Source of the DNA: JAYPHU01 sp964611435
GTDB taxonomy: Bacteria > Pseudomonadota > Alphaproteobacteria > Rhodospirillales > UBA2165
Direction: 5' to 3'
NCBI GenBank assembly: GCA_964611435.1
Contig: CAZSXT010000001.1
Location: 124,001 to 188,000 of the forward strand
Length of the DNA: 64,000 bases
The position numbers and the translations under genes are program-made. Positions 1 through 8,116 of this stretch are shown here, piece by piece (the first letter of the stretch is position 1; the number at the start of each line of letters is the position of its first letter). Below the pieces are notes generated by a model. It saw nothing but the letters and a program-made list of their open reading frames with translations, made no database searches and was not told the origin of the DNA.

Positions 1-899
1 ATCAGCGTGTTATCAAGGATGTAGTCCGGGTCAAAGATGCCCCGGACGATCTCCGCTGCACCTGGCTCGCCCCGCGCCACGAATGTCTCGGCATAGGTGT
101 TGACCCGGTCTTCGAACGGATCGGGGCCCGGCTTGACGAACCCCTGATAGGCCCGGCTCGCGCGCTGCAACGCTACCTCCATTGCCTTCTCGTCGGTCTC
201 GTCCACATAGACCACGGTGGAATAGCCGATCTTCGGTTTGGTTTCCCGGCCCGCTTTTTTCCAATCTTCCAGATAGACCTCATAACGGGGCCGGGCCTGC
301 TGGCGCGGGAAGACCAGGAAGAATCCGGTGTTGAGCCCATAGCGCGCGCAGAAATCCAGGGTCTCCGGATCGCGGCTCATCATCCAAATGGGCGGGCGAG
401 GCTTCTGCACCGGCATCACCGCCATCAGGGCGTTCTCGGTATGATGATGCTCCCCTTTATAGGTGAAGGGCTGTTCCCCGAAAGCGGCCTCCAGGTAATC
501 CAGAAATTCCAGGGTGGGGGCCTTGCGGTCTTCGTAGTGCAGGCCGAACGGGCCGAAATAGCCGGGGTTGATTCCGGGCACCAAGCCGAGTTCCAGCCGG
601 CCGCCCAGCATCTGATCGGTAACCGCGATCTCCTCGGCGAGCCGGATCGAACTATAGAGCGGCACCACATAGCCCATGGGGCCGACGCGCATGTTTTTGG
701 TGCGCTGGGCGGCGGCGGCGGCAAATAGGCTCGGCGACGACATCCAGCTTTCCTCCGGGCGGAAATGGTGTTCGACACAGAACGCATAGTCAAAGCCCAG
801 ACCATCGGCCAACTCTAACTCCCGCCAGAGTTGCTCATAGCGGTCGTGGGGCGTCATGCCCGGCTTGCCCCAGACATGGGTGAAGTATGCGAATTCCAT
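1..899 (-). CDS. LLM-class flavin-dependent oxidoreductase (3' end cut by window edge)
   Basis: Reading the minus strand from the ATG at 899-897 gives 299 open codons running off the left edge, so the C-terminus is missing. The protein starts M-E-F-A-Y-F and carries features of bacterial luciferase-like monooxygenases: an E-H-H-F motif at residues 43-46, the segment RLAEEIAVTDQMLGGRLELG near residues 95-115, and P-P-I-W-M-M-S before the later barrel strands. The family are TIM-barrel enzymes using FMNH2 or F420 to oxidise organic substrates; the substrate cannot be told here. It is transcribed divergently from the small gene at 1060. The family is secure, the function is not. Confidence 0.85.
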   Translation of the reverse strand, partial: MEFAYFTHVWGKPGMTPHDRYEQLWRELELADGLGFDYAFCVEHHFRPEESWMSSPSLFAAAAAQRTKNMRVGPMGYVVPLYSSIRLAEEIAVTDQMLGGRLELGLVPGINPGYFGPFGLHYEDRKAPTLEFLDYLEAAFGEQPFTYKGEHHHTENALMAVMPVQKPRPPIWMMSRDPETLDFCARYGLNTGFFLVFPRQQARPRYEVYLEDWKKAGRETKPKIGYSTVVYVDETDEKAMEVALQRASRAYQGFVKPGPDPFEDRVNTYAETFVARGEPGAAEIVRGIFDPDYILDNTL

Positions 900-1042
900 T
901 CGATGGAGCTCCCTGGTGTTATGGCCTTGGCGGCATCTTGATCAATCGAAAACCGGGTGACAATATTTTTGCCCTGATTTTTGTTTTGGGCCCTATTGCC
1001 TACGATCCGAATCAGTGCCAGTGTTTCCCCATCGTCAACAAC

Positions 1043-1058
1043 AGAAAGGAGGTGGTCC
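1043..1058 (+). promoter_or_regulatory. Full-length anti-SD-complementary ribosome-binding site
   Basis: AGAAAGGAGGTGGTCC is complementary to the typical 16S rRNA 3' end (ending ...GGATCACCTCCTTTCT) along its entire length, with one G-U pair. Ordinary genes in this window have 4-6 pairing bases. It places GGAGG 7 nt upstream of the ATG at 1060. This genome's own 16S tail is not in the window, so the comparison rests on the general consensus. Confidence 0.7.
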
Positions 1059-1059
1059 A

Positions 1060-1137
1060 ATGTCTCGTGAGTTTATGGTCGTGTCGGCCGACGTGATGGA
1101 AATGCAGAGGATTGGGCAATCTCGGTCCGCTGGATAA
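1060..1137 (+). CDS. 25-aa small protein with exceptionally strong ribosome-binding site
   Basis: An ATG at 1060 opens 25 codons ending in TAA at 1135-1137. The product begins MSREFMVVSADVMEM and is hydrophilic, with no signal peptide or membrane segment. Support for translation is the leader at 1043-1058, AGAAAGGAGGTGGTCC, which pairs with the usual bacterial 16S 3' tail over 16 positions with a single G-U wobble; its GGAGG core lies 7 nt before the ATG. A strong intrinsic terminator follows 38 nt after the stop, so this looks like its own short transcript. I do not recognise a characterised family. It could be a conserved small protein or an RNA whose reading frame is secondary. Confidence 0.55.
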   Translation: MSREFMVVSADVMEMQRIGQSRSAG

Positions 1138-1175
1138 TCACGAACAAATCGGGCTGACAATACGTCCGCTCACGG

Positions 1176-1211
1176 AAAGGCCGCTCCCCAAGAGCGGCCT
1201 TTCGCTTTTCT
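1176..1211 (+). terminator. Rho-independent terminator after the 25-aa gene
   Basis: Perfect 11-bp stem AAAGGCCGCTC (1176-1186) / GAGCGGCCTTT (1192-1202), 5-nt loop, followed by CGCTTTTC. The T-rich tail is better on the plus strand, so it most likely ends the transcript of the small gene at 1060; the hydrolase on the minus strand ends nearby at 1231 and may share it. Confidence 0.8.
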
Positions 1212-1230
1212 AAATTAACGAAGTAAGGGG

Positions 1231-2126
1231 TTAAGAGCCCGCGCCCATAAACTCGACAATCCCATCGGCCACGTCTTCCAGATACAGATCGCGGAAGAAG
1301 TGCCCAGCGCCGTCCACCACAATCAGTTTGAGCTTATCACTGACCATCGGCTTCACCGCCGGGACCAGGCCGCGGATCACGTTGTCTTCGCTGCCGGCGA
1401 CTTGATCATGGGCAGCAGCGCCTTGGTGTTCTTCAGCGCCGCCGGGTCGTAGTAGGAGACGAAGCTTGCCGCCGAGACATTCGTATCCTTGCAATAGAGA
1501 AGCCCCACTTTTTTTAGCAGCTCATTACCCTTGCCGTCGGCGACATAGCGCTTGGCCTTTTCCAGCAGCGGGTTCAGCGGCTGACCGTGGGTGCGCGTGT
1601 ATCCCGCATTTCCCGGCGCGCCGCTTGATCCACCCGGTGCAATCAGCGCCACATGCGTAATGGCGGGGTCCATCCGTTCGGCCGCGTACCAGGCGGTCTG
1701 ATAGCCGCCCCGGGAATGGCCGGCGAGCACGATCCGGGAGGCGCCGCTCTTCTTCAGCCAGCCGACCCAGGCGGCGATTTCGTTCATCGCGTCCGTGTGC
1801 TTGTGTTTGTGATCGATGGCGCAGTCCAGCATAGCGCTTTTACGGTCATTGATGCTGAAGCTCAGATTGATGGCGAGGGAATTCACCTCCCGTTCCTTCA
1901 GCGCTTCCTGCAGGGCCTTGGTGATTTCCATCTTGTTGTGGGCCAGCGTACCGTGGGTGATCAACACCACCCCGTCGGCCAGGGTTTTGCCCTCGGCGAG
2001 CGACAGATGGGCATTAAGGGTCAGCCCATTCAGCGCCGTCTGCACATCCTTATCGGCGGCCTTGGCCGAGAACGGTAGTGCCGCAAGGGCGGTAACGAGG
2101 AGAAAGGTTTTCGAGATCAGTTTCAT
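1231..2126 (-). pseudogene. Secreted alpha/beta hydrolase, frameshifted
   Basis: From the ATG at 2126 the first frame encodes a signal peptide (hydrophobic core, then A-K-A before D-K-D) and an alpha/beta hydrolase with the nucleophile elbow G-H-S-R-G-G, but hits TGA at 1377-1379 after 249 residues. The rest of the fold continues in another frame from about position 1400 to TAA at 1231: AGSEDNVIRG carries the expected acid residue and D-G-A-G-H-F-F the catalytic His. At the junction the strand normally preceding the acid loop appears to be missing, so this looks like a small deletion rather than a single-base miscall. The first-frame product lacks two of the three catalytic residues and is probably inactive. 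Substrate unknown. Confidence 0.75.
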
Positions 2127-2522
2127 TTTTGTACCCCGGCGTGAACTTGTTTGATGCCTTGTTTGACCGGGACTTTATCAGGATTCCGACGGGAAAGGGG
2201 ATCAAAAAATACACTTCCGGACCGTAAAATTGCGCTTGGCGAGTCCCTATTTTTTAAGAGCGGCGGACCGAATCGCCCGGACCACATTTCTGCCGCATTC
2301 TCCAACCAGTCTGGAACTCAGAGAGGGTGGTAAATCGATAAATTCGGCGCGCGAGGGGCGATGGCGTCTAATTCATTGGCATCAAACACTTATTTACACT
2401 TTGCTGGCAGCTTGTGCCGGCGCGCGCCGCGTCCGTCCTGGTGGACGTGATTTGCGCGGACAAGTGTGTTAATCAACCGGCACCGATTTCACGAGCAGAC
2501 AGAGACAGATTTAAGAAGAATC
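2127..2522. other. 396-nt intergenic region between hydrolase and yebC
   Basis: Divergent gap that should hold promoters for the hydrolase (minus) and the yebC-ruvCAB run (plus). Short open frames exist on both strands (for example 2151-2333 and 2230-2472) but none has a convincing ribosome-binding site or a recognisable product. No clear -35/-10 pair, tRNA or repeat was seen. Confidence 0.6.
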
Positions 2523-3272
2523 ATGGCAGGTCATTCCCAATTTAAGAACATCATGTATCGCAAGGGCGCGCAGGACGCGAAGCGCGCCAAGCAATTTTCC
2601 AAACTCATCCGCGAAGTCACCGTTGCGGCGCGGGAAGGTCTCCCCGATCCAGACATGAATCCCCGGCTGCGGGCGGCGATCTCGGCGGCGCGGGCGGCGA
2701 ATATGCCCAAGGACAATATCGACCGGGCGATCAAGAAGGTCTCCAGCGGTGACGATACCGAGAACTGGGAAGAAATCCGTTACGAGGGCTATGGCCCCGG
2801 CGGGGTCGCGGTCATCGTCGAGGCTTTGACGGACAACCGCAACCGGACGGCCTCGGAAGTGCGCGCCGCCTTTTCAAAGCACGGCGGCAATCTGGGTGAA
2901 ACCGGCGCGGTGAGTTTCATGTTCGACCGGGTTGGCATGGTCCGCTACACGGACGATGCCGGCGACGCCGACAGCATTTTCGAAGCAGCCCTGGAAGCCG
3001 GCGCCGACGACGTGGAAAGTAGCGACGGCGGCCACGACATCTATTGTGCGCCGGACGAATTCAGTTCCGTCCGCGACGCCCTCGAAGAATCCATGGGCGA
3101 GCCGGAAGCGGCTCGGCTGGACTGGCGGCCGCAGAACACCATCGAAGTTGGTGAGAAAGAGGCTGAGACGCTCCTTAAAATGCTGGATGCGCTGGAAGAC
3201 AATGACGACGTCCAACGGGTCGCGGCCAACTTCGACATCAGCGACGAGGTCATGGCGCGACTCAGCGCCTGA
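2523..3272 (+). CDS. yebC: YebC/PmpR family (TACO1-like) protein
   Basis: 249 residues starting MAGHSQFKNIMYRKG, the diagnostic N-terminus of the family; length is typical (about 245). The frame is open upstream to 2466, but the ATG at 2523 is chosen because the conserved protein starts there and AGAAGA lies just before it. The family was first described as DNA-binding regulators (PmpR); more recent work on bacterial YebC and mitochondrial TACO1 indicates a ribosome-associated role relieving stalls at polyproline stretches. It is the first gene of the conserved run yebC-ruvC-ruvA-ruvB, 19 nt before ruvC. The polyproline role is notable because tolA, about 4 kb downstream, encodes a run of nine prolines. 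Confidence 0.95.
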   Translation: MAGHSQFKNIMYRKGAQDAKRAKQFSKLIREVTVAAREGLPDPDMNPRLRAAISAARAANMPKDNIDRAIKKVSSGDDTENWEEIRYEGYGPGGVAVIVEALTDNRNRTASEVRAAFSKHGGNLGETGAVSFMFDRVGMVRYTDDAGDADSIFEAALEAGADDVESSDGGHDIYCAPDEFSSVRDALEESMGEPEAARLDWRPQNTIEVGEKEAETLLKMLDALEDNDDVQRVAANFDISDEVMARLSA

Positions 3273-3291
3273 GACACGGACCGGACAGCGT

Positions 3292-3816
3292 ATGGCCATT
3301 ACACTCCTCGGCATTGACCCCGGCCTCCGGAATACCGGATGGGGGGTGATCAGTGCGGAGGACAACCGGCTTAGCCACATTGCCGACGGTCGGATTGTGA
3401 GCAAAGATTCCGCGCCTCTGGCCGAGCGTCTGAAACAATTGTTCGACGGCCTGCAGGAGGTGGTTCGCACCTATAAGCCTGTGGAAGTCGCGGTCGAGGA
3501 AACCTTCGTCAATGTGAACGCCGCCTCGACCCTGAAGCTGGGTCAGGCGCGGGGAGTCGCCATGCTGGCGCCGGCGACCTTGTCGATTCCGGTGGCGGAA
3601 TATCCACCGAACCTGATCAAGAAGTCTGTGGTCGGGGCAGGCCACGCCGCCAAGGAACAGGTGCAGATGATGGTGAAGACCCTTCTGCCCGGCTGTTTGA
3701 TCGAGACCCCGGATGCGGCGGACGCGCTGGCGGTCGCCATTTGCCACGCCCACCATCGGGAACGGGATGCCTTAACAAGGCAATTGGCCAAACAGTTGGA
3801 GGGGGCCGGCCAATGA
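3292..3816 (+). CDS. ruvC: Holliday junction resolvase RuvC
   Basis: 174 residues, the usual length. RuvC is the endonuclease that cuts Holliday junctions symmetrically after RuvAB branch migration. The four acidic catalytic positions are visible: D9 in GIDPG, E69 in VAVEETF, and D141 and D144 in TPDAADAL, matching E. coli D7/E66/D138/D141 with small offsets. The ATG at 3292 gives the canonical MAITLLGIDPG start. The stop overlaps the ruvA start (ATGA at 3813-3816), so the two are translationally coupled. Confidence 0.98.
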   Translation: MAITLLGIDPGLRNTGWGVISAEDNRLSHIADGRIVSKDSAPLAERLKQLFDGLQEVVRTYKPVEVAVEETFVNVNAASTLKLGQARGVAMLAPATLSIPVAEYPPNLIKKSVVGAGHAAKEQVQMMVKTLLPGCLIETPDAADALAVAICHAHHRERDALTRQLAKQLEGAGQ

Positions 3817-4454
3817 TCGCCAAGCTGACCGGGCTTATCGATTCCTCCAATCAGGATTCCATGATCATTGACGTGGGCGGCGTTGGGTATCTGGTGTTTG
3901 CCTCGACCCGCACGCTTAACCTTGTGGCCACACAAGGCGGCACGGTCAGCGTGATGATCGAGACCCATGTGCGCGAAGATCATATTCACCTGTATGGGTT
4001 CGCCGATGAGCTGGAGCGGGAGTGGTTCAAGCTCCTGACCACGGTTCAAGGCGTCGGCGCGCGGGTGGCTTTGGCCATGCTTTCCGTCCTGGCGCCGGAC
4101 GCTCTGACCCAGGCCGTGGCGGCGCAGGACAAAGCAGCCATCACCCAAGCCCCTGGTGTCGGGCCCAAGCTGGCGACGCGGATTATTACAGAATTGAAGG
4201 ATAAAATCGGCGGGCTGGCCCTGGGTGGCGCAGCTCTTGCCGGGGCCACACCATCCGCCGACGCAGCTGACAGTGACGGCGGCCAAACGCAAATGACGGC
4301 GGACGCGGTTTCCGCCCTGGTCAACCTCGGCTATGGCCGTAGTGAGGCCTTTGGCGCTGTGGCAATGGCCGCCAAGAAGCTGGGCGACGGCGCGGCGGTG
4401 GAAGGATTGATCCGGGAAGGGCTGGCTGAACTGTCCGGCGGTGAGGCGCACTGA
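3813..4454 (+). CDS. ruvA: Holliday junction branch migration protein RuvA
   Basis: 213 residues starting MIAKLTGLI at an ATG overlapping the ruvC stop. RuvA tetramers clamp the four-way junction and load the RuvB motor. An N-terminal OB-fold domain with HVREDHIHLYGF is followed by two helix-hairpin-helix motifs (VQGVGARVAL and APGVGPKLAT), an Ala/Gly-rich linker, and a C-terminal three-helix domain (ALVNLGYGRSEA) that contacts RuvB. The stop overlaps the ruvB start by one base at 4454. Confidence 0.98.
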   Translation: MIAKLTGLIDSSNQDSMIIDVGGVGYLVFASTRTLNLVATQGGTVSVMIETHVREDHIHLYGFADELEREWFKLLTTVQGVGARVALAMLSVLAPDALTQAVAAQDKAAITQAPGVGPKLATRIITELKDKIGGLALGGAALAGATPSADAADSDGGQTQMTADAVSALVNLGYGRSEAFGAVAMAAKKLGDGAAVEGLIREGLAELSGGEAH

Positions 4455-5515
4455 TGAGCCCGATGGACGAAGACCGGTTGGTCGCTACCGATGCCCAATC
4501 CGACGATCAGATCGATCAGTCGATCCGGCCGCAAAACCTGGACAGCTTTATCGGCCAAAAACAGGTGCGGGAAAACCTCCGGGTGTTTGTCGATGCGGCA
4601 AAGTCCCGGGATGAGGCGATGGATCACGTCTTGTTTTACGGCCCGCCCGGTCTGGGTAAGACGACGCTTGCGCAGATTGTCTCCCGCGAACTGGGTGTCG
4701 GTTTTCGCGCCACCTCCGGGCCGGTGATCGCCAAGGCTGGTGACTTGGCCGCGATCCTGACAAATCTGCAGCCCCGCGATGTTCTGTTCATCGACGAAAT
4801 TCACCGCCTCAATCCGGCGGTGGAGGAAATCCTCTACCCGGCCGTGGAGGATTTCCAACTCGACCTGATCATCGGAGAGGGGCCGGCGGCGCGGTCCGTG
4901 CGGATTGATCTGCAACCCTTCACCCTTGTCGGCGCGACCACCCGGTCCGGGTTGATCACCACGCCGCTTCGGGATCGGTTCGGCATCCTGATGCACATGT
5001 CATTTTATGATGTGGATGACCTGCAGACCATCATCCAGCGCAGCGCCGGCATTTTGGACTTCGAGCTCTCCCACGACGGCGCCCGGGAAATCGCCAAGCG
5101 GGCGCGGGGCACGCCGCGGGTGGCTGGGCGGCTTTTGCGCCGGGTCAGGGATTTCGCCGCGGTTGATGGCGGCGGTGTGGTCGATGCGGAGGCCGCCGAT
5201 GCGGCGCTCAACCGGCTGGACGTGGATCAGATGGGACTCGACGCCATGGACCGGCGCTATCTCACCTGTATTGCCGAGAATTACGGCGGTGGGCCGGTAG
5301 GTGCAGAAACCTTATCGGCGGCTCTATCTGAAGAGCGGGATACGATCGAAGAAGTGGTGGAACCCTATTTGATCCAGCAGGGGTTTCTCATGCGGACGCC
5401 CCGCGGCCGGGTCTTGGCCGAAGGGGCCTACCGTCACTTGGGTCTCAGCGCGCCCAAGAACATCCGCCAGCTTGAATTGCTGGCGCAGAACGGTGACGGG
5501 GCGACGGATGAATAA
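4454..5515 (+). CDS. ruvB: Holliday junction DNA helicase RuvB
   Basis: 353 residues, an AAA+ motor that forms hexameric rings pumping DNA through the RuvA-bound junction. Walker A GPPGLGKTT, Walker B LFIDEIHRLNP, sensor/arginine-finger region GATTRSGL...PLRDRFG and a C-terminal winged-helix domain (MRTPRGRVL) are all present. Its ATG shares a base with the ruvA stop (TGATG), and its last codons overlap the ybgC start at 5508, giving an unbroken coupled series. Confidence 0.98.
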   Translation: MSPMDEDRLVATDAQSDDQIDQSIRPQNLDSFIGQKQVRENLRVFVDAAKSRDEAMDHVLFYGPPGLGKTTLAQIVSRELGVGFRATSGPVIAKAGDLAAILTNLQPRDVLFIDEIHRLNPAVEEILYPAVEDFQLDLIIGEGPAARSVRIDLQPFTLVGATTRSGLITTPLRDRFGILMHMSFYDVDDLQTIIQRSAGILDFELSHDGAREIAKRARGTPRVAGRLLRRVRDFAAVDGGGVVDAEAADAALNRLDVDQMGLDAMDRRYLTCIAENYGGGPVGAETLSAALSEERDTIEEVVEPYLIQQGFLMRTPRGRVLAEGAYRHLGLSAPKNIRQLELLAQNGDGATDE

Positions 5516-5954
5516 CATATCCCGCTCTTCGCCATCTGGCCGCCACATTTTTCCCGTACGCATCTACTATGAAGACACGGATCCCGCCGGGATCGTTTAC
5601 TACGCGAACTATCTGAAGTTTACGGAACGGGCGCGCACCGAGCTCCTTCGGGAGATGAATGTGGCCCACGAATATATTAAGGATGCCTTCGGCGTCGCGT
5701 TCGTGGTTCGCGGCTGCGAGGTGGAGTATCTCAAGCCAGCCCGGCTGGACGATCTGGTCGAGGTGGTAACGGGGGTAAAGTCGATCAAGGGGGCCAGTTT
5801 TATATTGTCACAGGATGTGGAACGGGACGGCGAGGTTCTCGTCACGACTGAAATCAGAATAGCCTGCATAGACGAAGAGGGACGGGCTGCGCGTATCCCC
5901 GCGGCGGTCCGCTCGGCGATGGCGGCGTTTATAGAATCAACGGAAGAGGTCTGA
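5508..5954 (+). CDS. ybgC: Tol-Pal-associated acyl-CoA thioesterase YbgC
   Basis: 148 residues, hotdog-fold thioesterase of the 4-hydroxybenzoyl-CoA thioesterase type. The active-site block YYEDTDPAGIVYYANYLKF near residues 18-36 is intact. YbgC hydrolyses acyl-CoA or acyl-ACP and sits with the tol genes across Proteobacteria, probably linking phospholipid metabolism to the Tol-Pal complex. The ATG at 5508 lies inside the ruvB end and gives the normal protein length; a longer frame from 5472 would add a non-conserved tail. tolQ follows after 2 nt. Confidence 0.95.
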   Translation: MNNISRSSPSGRHIFPVRIYYEDTDPAGIVYYANYLKFTERARTELLREMNVAHEYIKDAFGVAFVVRGCEVEYLKPARLDDLVEVVTGVKSIKGASFILSQDVERDGEVLVTTEIRIACIDEEGRAARIPAAVRSAMAAFIESTEEV

Positions 5955-5956
5955 GT

Positions 5957-6676
5957 ATGGAAACGGAAGCCGCAACAGCGGTCGGCCTGGCGACGCAGTA
6001 TGATTTCTCGGTCTGGGCATTGTTCACCAAAGCCGATGTGATCGTGAAGATGGTGATGATCGCACTGATTGTCGCCTCCATCTGGTGCTGGGCGATCATT
6101 ATTGAAAAATCATTGCGGCTCCGGCGGCTGAACACGGACGCCGCCGAGTTCGAAGACACGTTCTGGTCCGGGGGCTCGCTGGATGCGTTGTATGACAGGA
6201 TCGGCAGCAGCCCGCGGGATCCCATGTCGGCGGTGTTCGCCGCGGCCATGCGGGAATGGCGGCGCTCTACCGAGGGCCGGGTCAATGCAATGGAGAAGGG
6301 ATCCAGTCTGACTGAGCGGATCGAACGGGTCATGGACGTCACGGTCAGCCGGGAGGTGGATCGCATCGAACGGCAGATGACTGTTCTGGCCTCAACTGGA
6401 TCGACCGCGCCATTCATCGGCCTGTTCGGCACGGTTTGGGGCATCATGAACAGTTTCCAATCCATCGCCATTACCAAGAACACTAGCCTGGCTGTGGTCG
6501 CCCCCGGTATTGCCGAGGCCCTTTTTGCCACGGCGTTGGGGCTGGTCGCGGCTATTCCGGCGGTGATTGCGTATAATAAGATTTCCAAGGACCTGGATCG
6601 CTACGCGTCCCGGCTAGACGATTTCACCGACGAATTCTCGGCCATTATCTCCCGTCAGTTGGAGGGCGCCGACTAG
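5957..6676 (+). CDS. tolQ: Tol-Pal system proton channel subunit TolQ
   Basis: 239 residues, MotA/TolQ/ExbB family. One membrane segment near residues 28-50 (VIVKMVMIALIVASIWCW) and two near 140-200, including the conserved region STAPFIGLFGTVWGIMNSF. With TolR it forms the proton-driven stator in the inner membrane that energises TolA for outer-membrane constriction at division. It sits 2 nt after ybgC and 1 nt before tolR. Confidence 0.97.
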   Translation: METEAATAVGLATQYDFSVWALFTKADVIVKMVMIALIVASIWCWAIIIEKSLRLRRLNTDAAEFEDTFWSGGSLDALYDRIGSSPRDPMSAVFAAAMREWRRSTEGRVNAMEKGSSLTERIERVMDVTVSREVDRIERQMTVLASTGSTAPFIGLFGTVWGIMNSFQSIAITKNTSLAVVAPGIAEALFATALGLVAAIPAVIAYNKISKDLDRYASRLDDFTDEFSAIISRQLEGAD

Positions 6677-6677
6677 C

Positions 6678-7154
6678 ATGGCAGTGTCGATCGACCAGGG
6701 CGGCGGACGCCGCCGGACCCGGCGGGATCGGACCCGCCCAATGAGCGAGATCAATGTCACGCCGTTCGTCGATGTGATGTTGGTGCTGTTGGTAATCTTC
6801 ATGGTCACCGCGCCGCTGCTGACGGTCGGCGTGCAGGTTGATCTGCCCAAGGCCCAGGCGTCGCTGATCAAGGAACAGGATGAGCCTCTGTCTGTCTCGG
6901 TAAATGCAGAGGGCGCGATATTTCTTCAGGATACGGAAATCCCCCTCGATAAGCTGGCGCCCCGGCTGATTGCCATCACCGGCGCGAACCCGGATATCCG
7001 AATTTTTGTACGCGGCGATAAGGCGATCGATTACGGCCGGGTCATGGAAGTCATGGGCACTATCAATGCGGCCGGCTTTTCCAAGGTCGCGCTGATCACG
7101 GAACTGCCCCAGGGCAACACGTCACAAAAAAAACGCAATACCTCGTCTAGATAG
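6678..7154 (+). CDS. tolR: Tol-Pal system protein TolR
   Basis: 158 residues, ExbD/TolR family. A cytoplasmic N-terminus rich in Arg is followed by MSEINVTPFVDVMLVLLVIF, whose Asp in the single membrane helix is the proton-carrying residue. The periplasmic domain (ISLVNAEGAI-like strands, RGDKAIDYGRVMEVM) binds peptidoglycan in the family. A Lys/Arg-rich tail with KKRN ends 5 nt before tolA. Confidence 0.97.
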   Translation: MAVSIDQGGGRRRTRRDRTRPMSEINVTPFVDVMLVLLVIFMVTAPLLTVGVQVDLPKAQASLIKEQDEPLSVSVNAEGAIFLQDTEIPLDKLAPRLIAITGANPDIRIFVRGDKAIDYGRVMEVMGTINAAGFSKVALITELPQGNTSQKKRNTSSR

Positions 7155-7159
7155 GCGCC

Positions 7160-8116
7160 ATGAAAATCGGTGTTACTTTTTCGGTCCTGCTGCACATTGC
7201 TGTCGTTGTCGTCAGCGTGGTCGGCCTGCCGCACATCCGCAAGCCGCCACCCGTCGATGACGTGCCGATGATCGTCGAGCTGGTGACTATCGCCGAAAAA
7301 ACAGAGTTGCCGCCGGCTCCCGAACCGAAGCCGGAAAAGAAGCCCGAGCCCAAACCCGAACCGAAGCCGGTCGAGGCCAAGAAACCCGAACCGCCGCCGC
7401 CGCCCAAGGAAGTCAAATCCCCGCCACCCCCGCCGCCCCCGCCGCCAAAGCCGGAGCCGGAAGTAGCTGCCGTACCGCCGCCGCCGCCTCCGAAGCCCGA
7501 GCCCAAGGAAAAACCGAAACCGAAGCCGGAACCGAAACCGGAGGCGAAGCCCGAGCCGAAACCCAAGGCGCCGCAAAAGCTGGCTAAGCTCAAGCCGAAG
7601 CGTAAGCCGAAGCCGCCGGATCCATTCGCTTCCGTGCTGAAGAACCTTGCTGCCGAGCTCAAGCAGCCGACGCCGAAGGCCAAAGAAAAAGCCAAGAAAC
7701 CGGAATCGGAAAAGCAAAAGGATAATTTTGAGAACGAGATCGCGCAGGTGCTCTCGCAAAAGCGGGTGAGTGATAGCGCCTCCCGGCAAATTTCGCTGAC
7801 CGAGCGCCAGGCGATGATCAATGAAATCAGAAAGGCTGTCAGCAAATGTTGGAGCTTCCAATCCGGGGCGAAAGGCGCGGAGGATTTTATTGTGGAGATC
7901 AAGGTCGCGATGCGCTCCGACGGCCATGTGGCAAAGGCTGATATATTGAATCCCGCTATCCATCGCGGTAATCCATTCCGGGTGGCGGCGGCGGAAAGCG
8001 CTTATCGCGCCGTGCTCAATCCGGCCTGCCAGCCGTTTAAGCTGGATCCGCGCAAGTATGATGTCTGGAAAAATTTAACCTTAAGCTTTAATCCGAGGGA
8101 GATGCTGGGCCGATGA
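7160..8116 (+). CDS. tolA: Cell envelope integrity protein TolA
   Basis: 318 residues: one N-terminal membrane helix (residues 1-20), a long Pro/Lys/Glu-rich domain II from about residue 50 to 155, then a C-terminal TonB-like domain III (MINEIRKAVSKCWSF...). TolA bridges the inner-membrane TolQR motor to Pal and TolB. Domain II here is polyproline/EPKP rich rather than the alanine-rich helix of enterics and contains runs of five, nine and six prolines. The repetitive DNA at about 7310-7620 creates long false frames on the other strand. The stop overlaps the tolB start (ATGA at 8113). Confidence 0.95.
   Translation: MKIGVTFSVLLHIAVVVVSVVGLPHIRKPPPVDDVPMIVELVTIAEKTELPPAPEPKPEKKPEPKPEPKPVEAKKPEPPPPPKEVKSPPPPPPPPPKPEPEVAAVPPPPPPKPEPKEKPKPKPEPKPEAKPEPKPKAPQKLAKLKPKRKPKPPDPFASVLKNLAAELKQPTPKAKEKAKKPESEKQKDNFENEIAQVLSQKRVSDSASRQISLTERQAMINEIRKAVSKCWSFQSGAKGAEDFIVEIKVAMRSDGHVAKADILNPAIHRGNPFRVAAAESAYRAVLNPACQPFKLDPRKYDVWKNLTLSFNPREMLGR

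Noticed and set aside
2151..2472. Short open frames upstream of yebC
   Set aside because: Overlapping frames on both strands with unremarkable composition, no ribosome-binding site and no family.
7031..7963. Long open frames on the minus strand opposite tolA
   Set aside because: They are Gly/Leu/Arg or Gly/Ser low-complexity products of the Pro/Lys-rich tolA repeat read backwards; tolA is certain.
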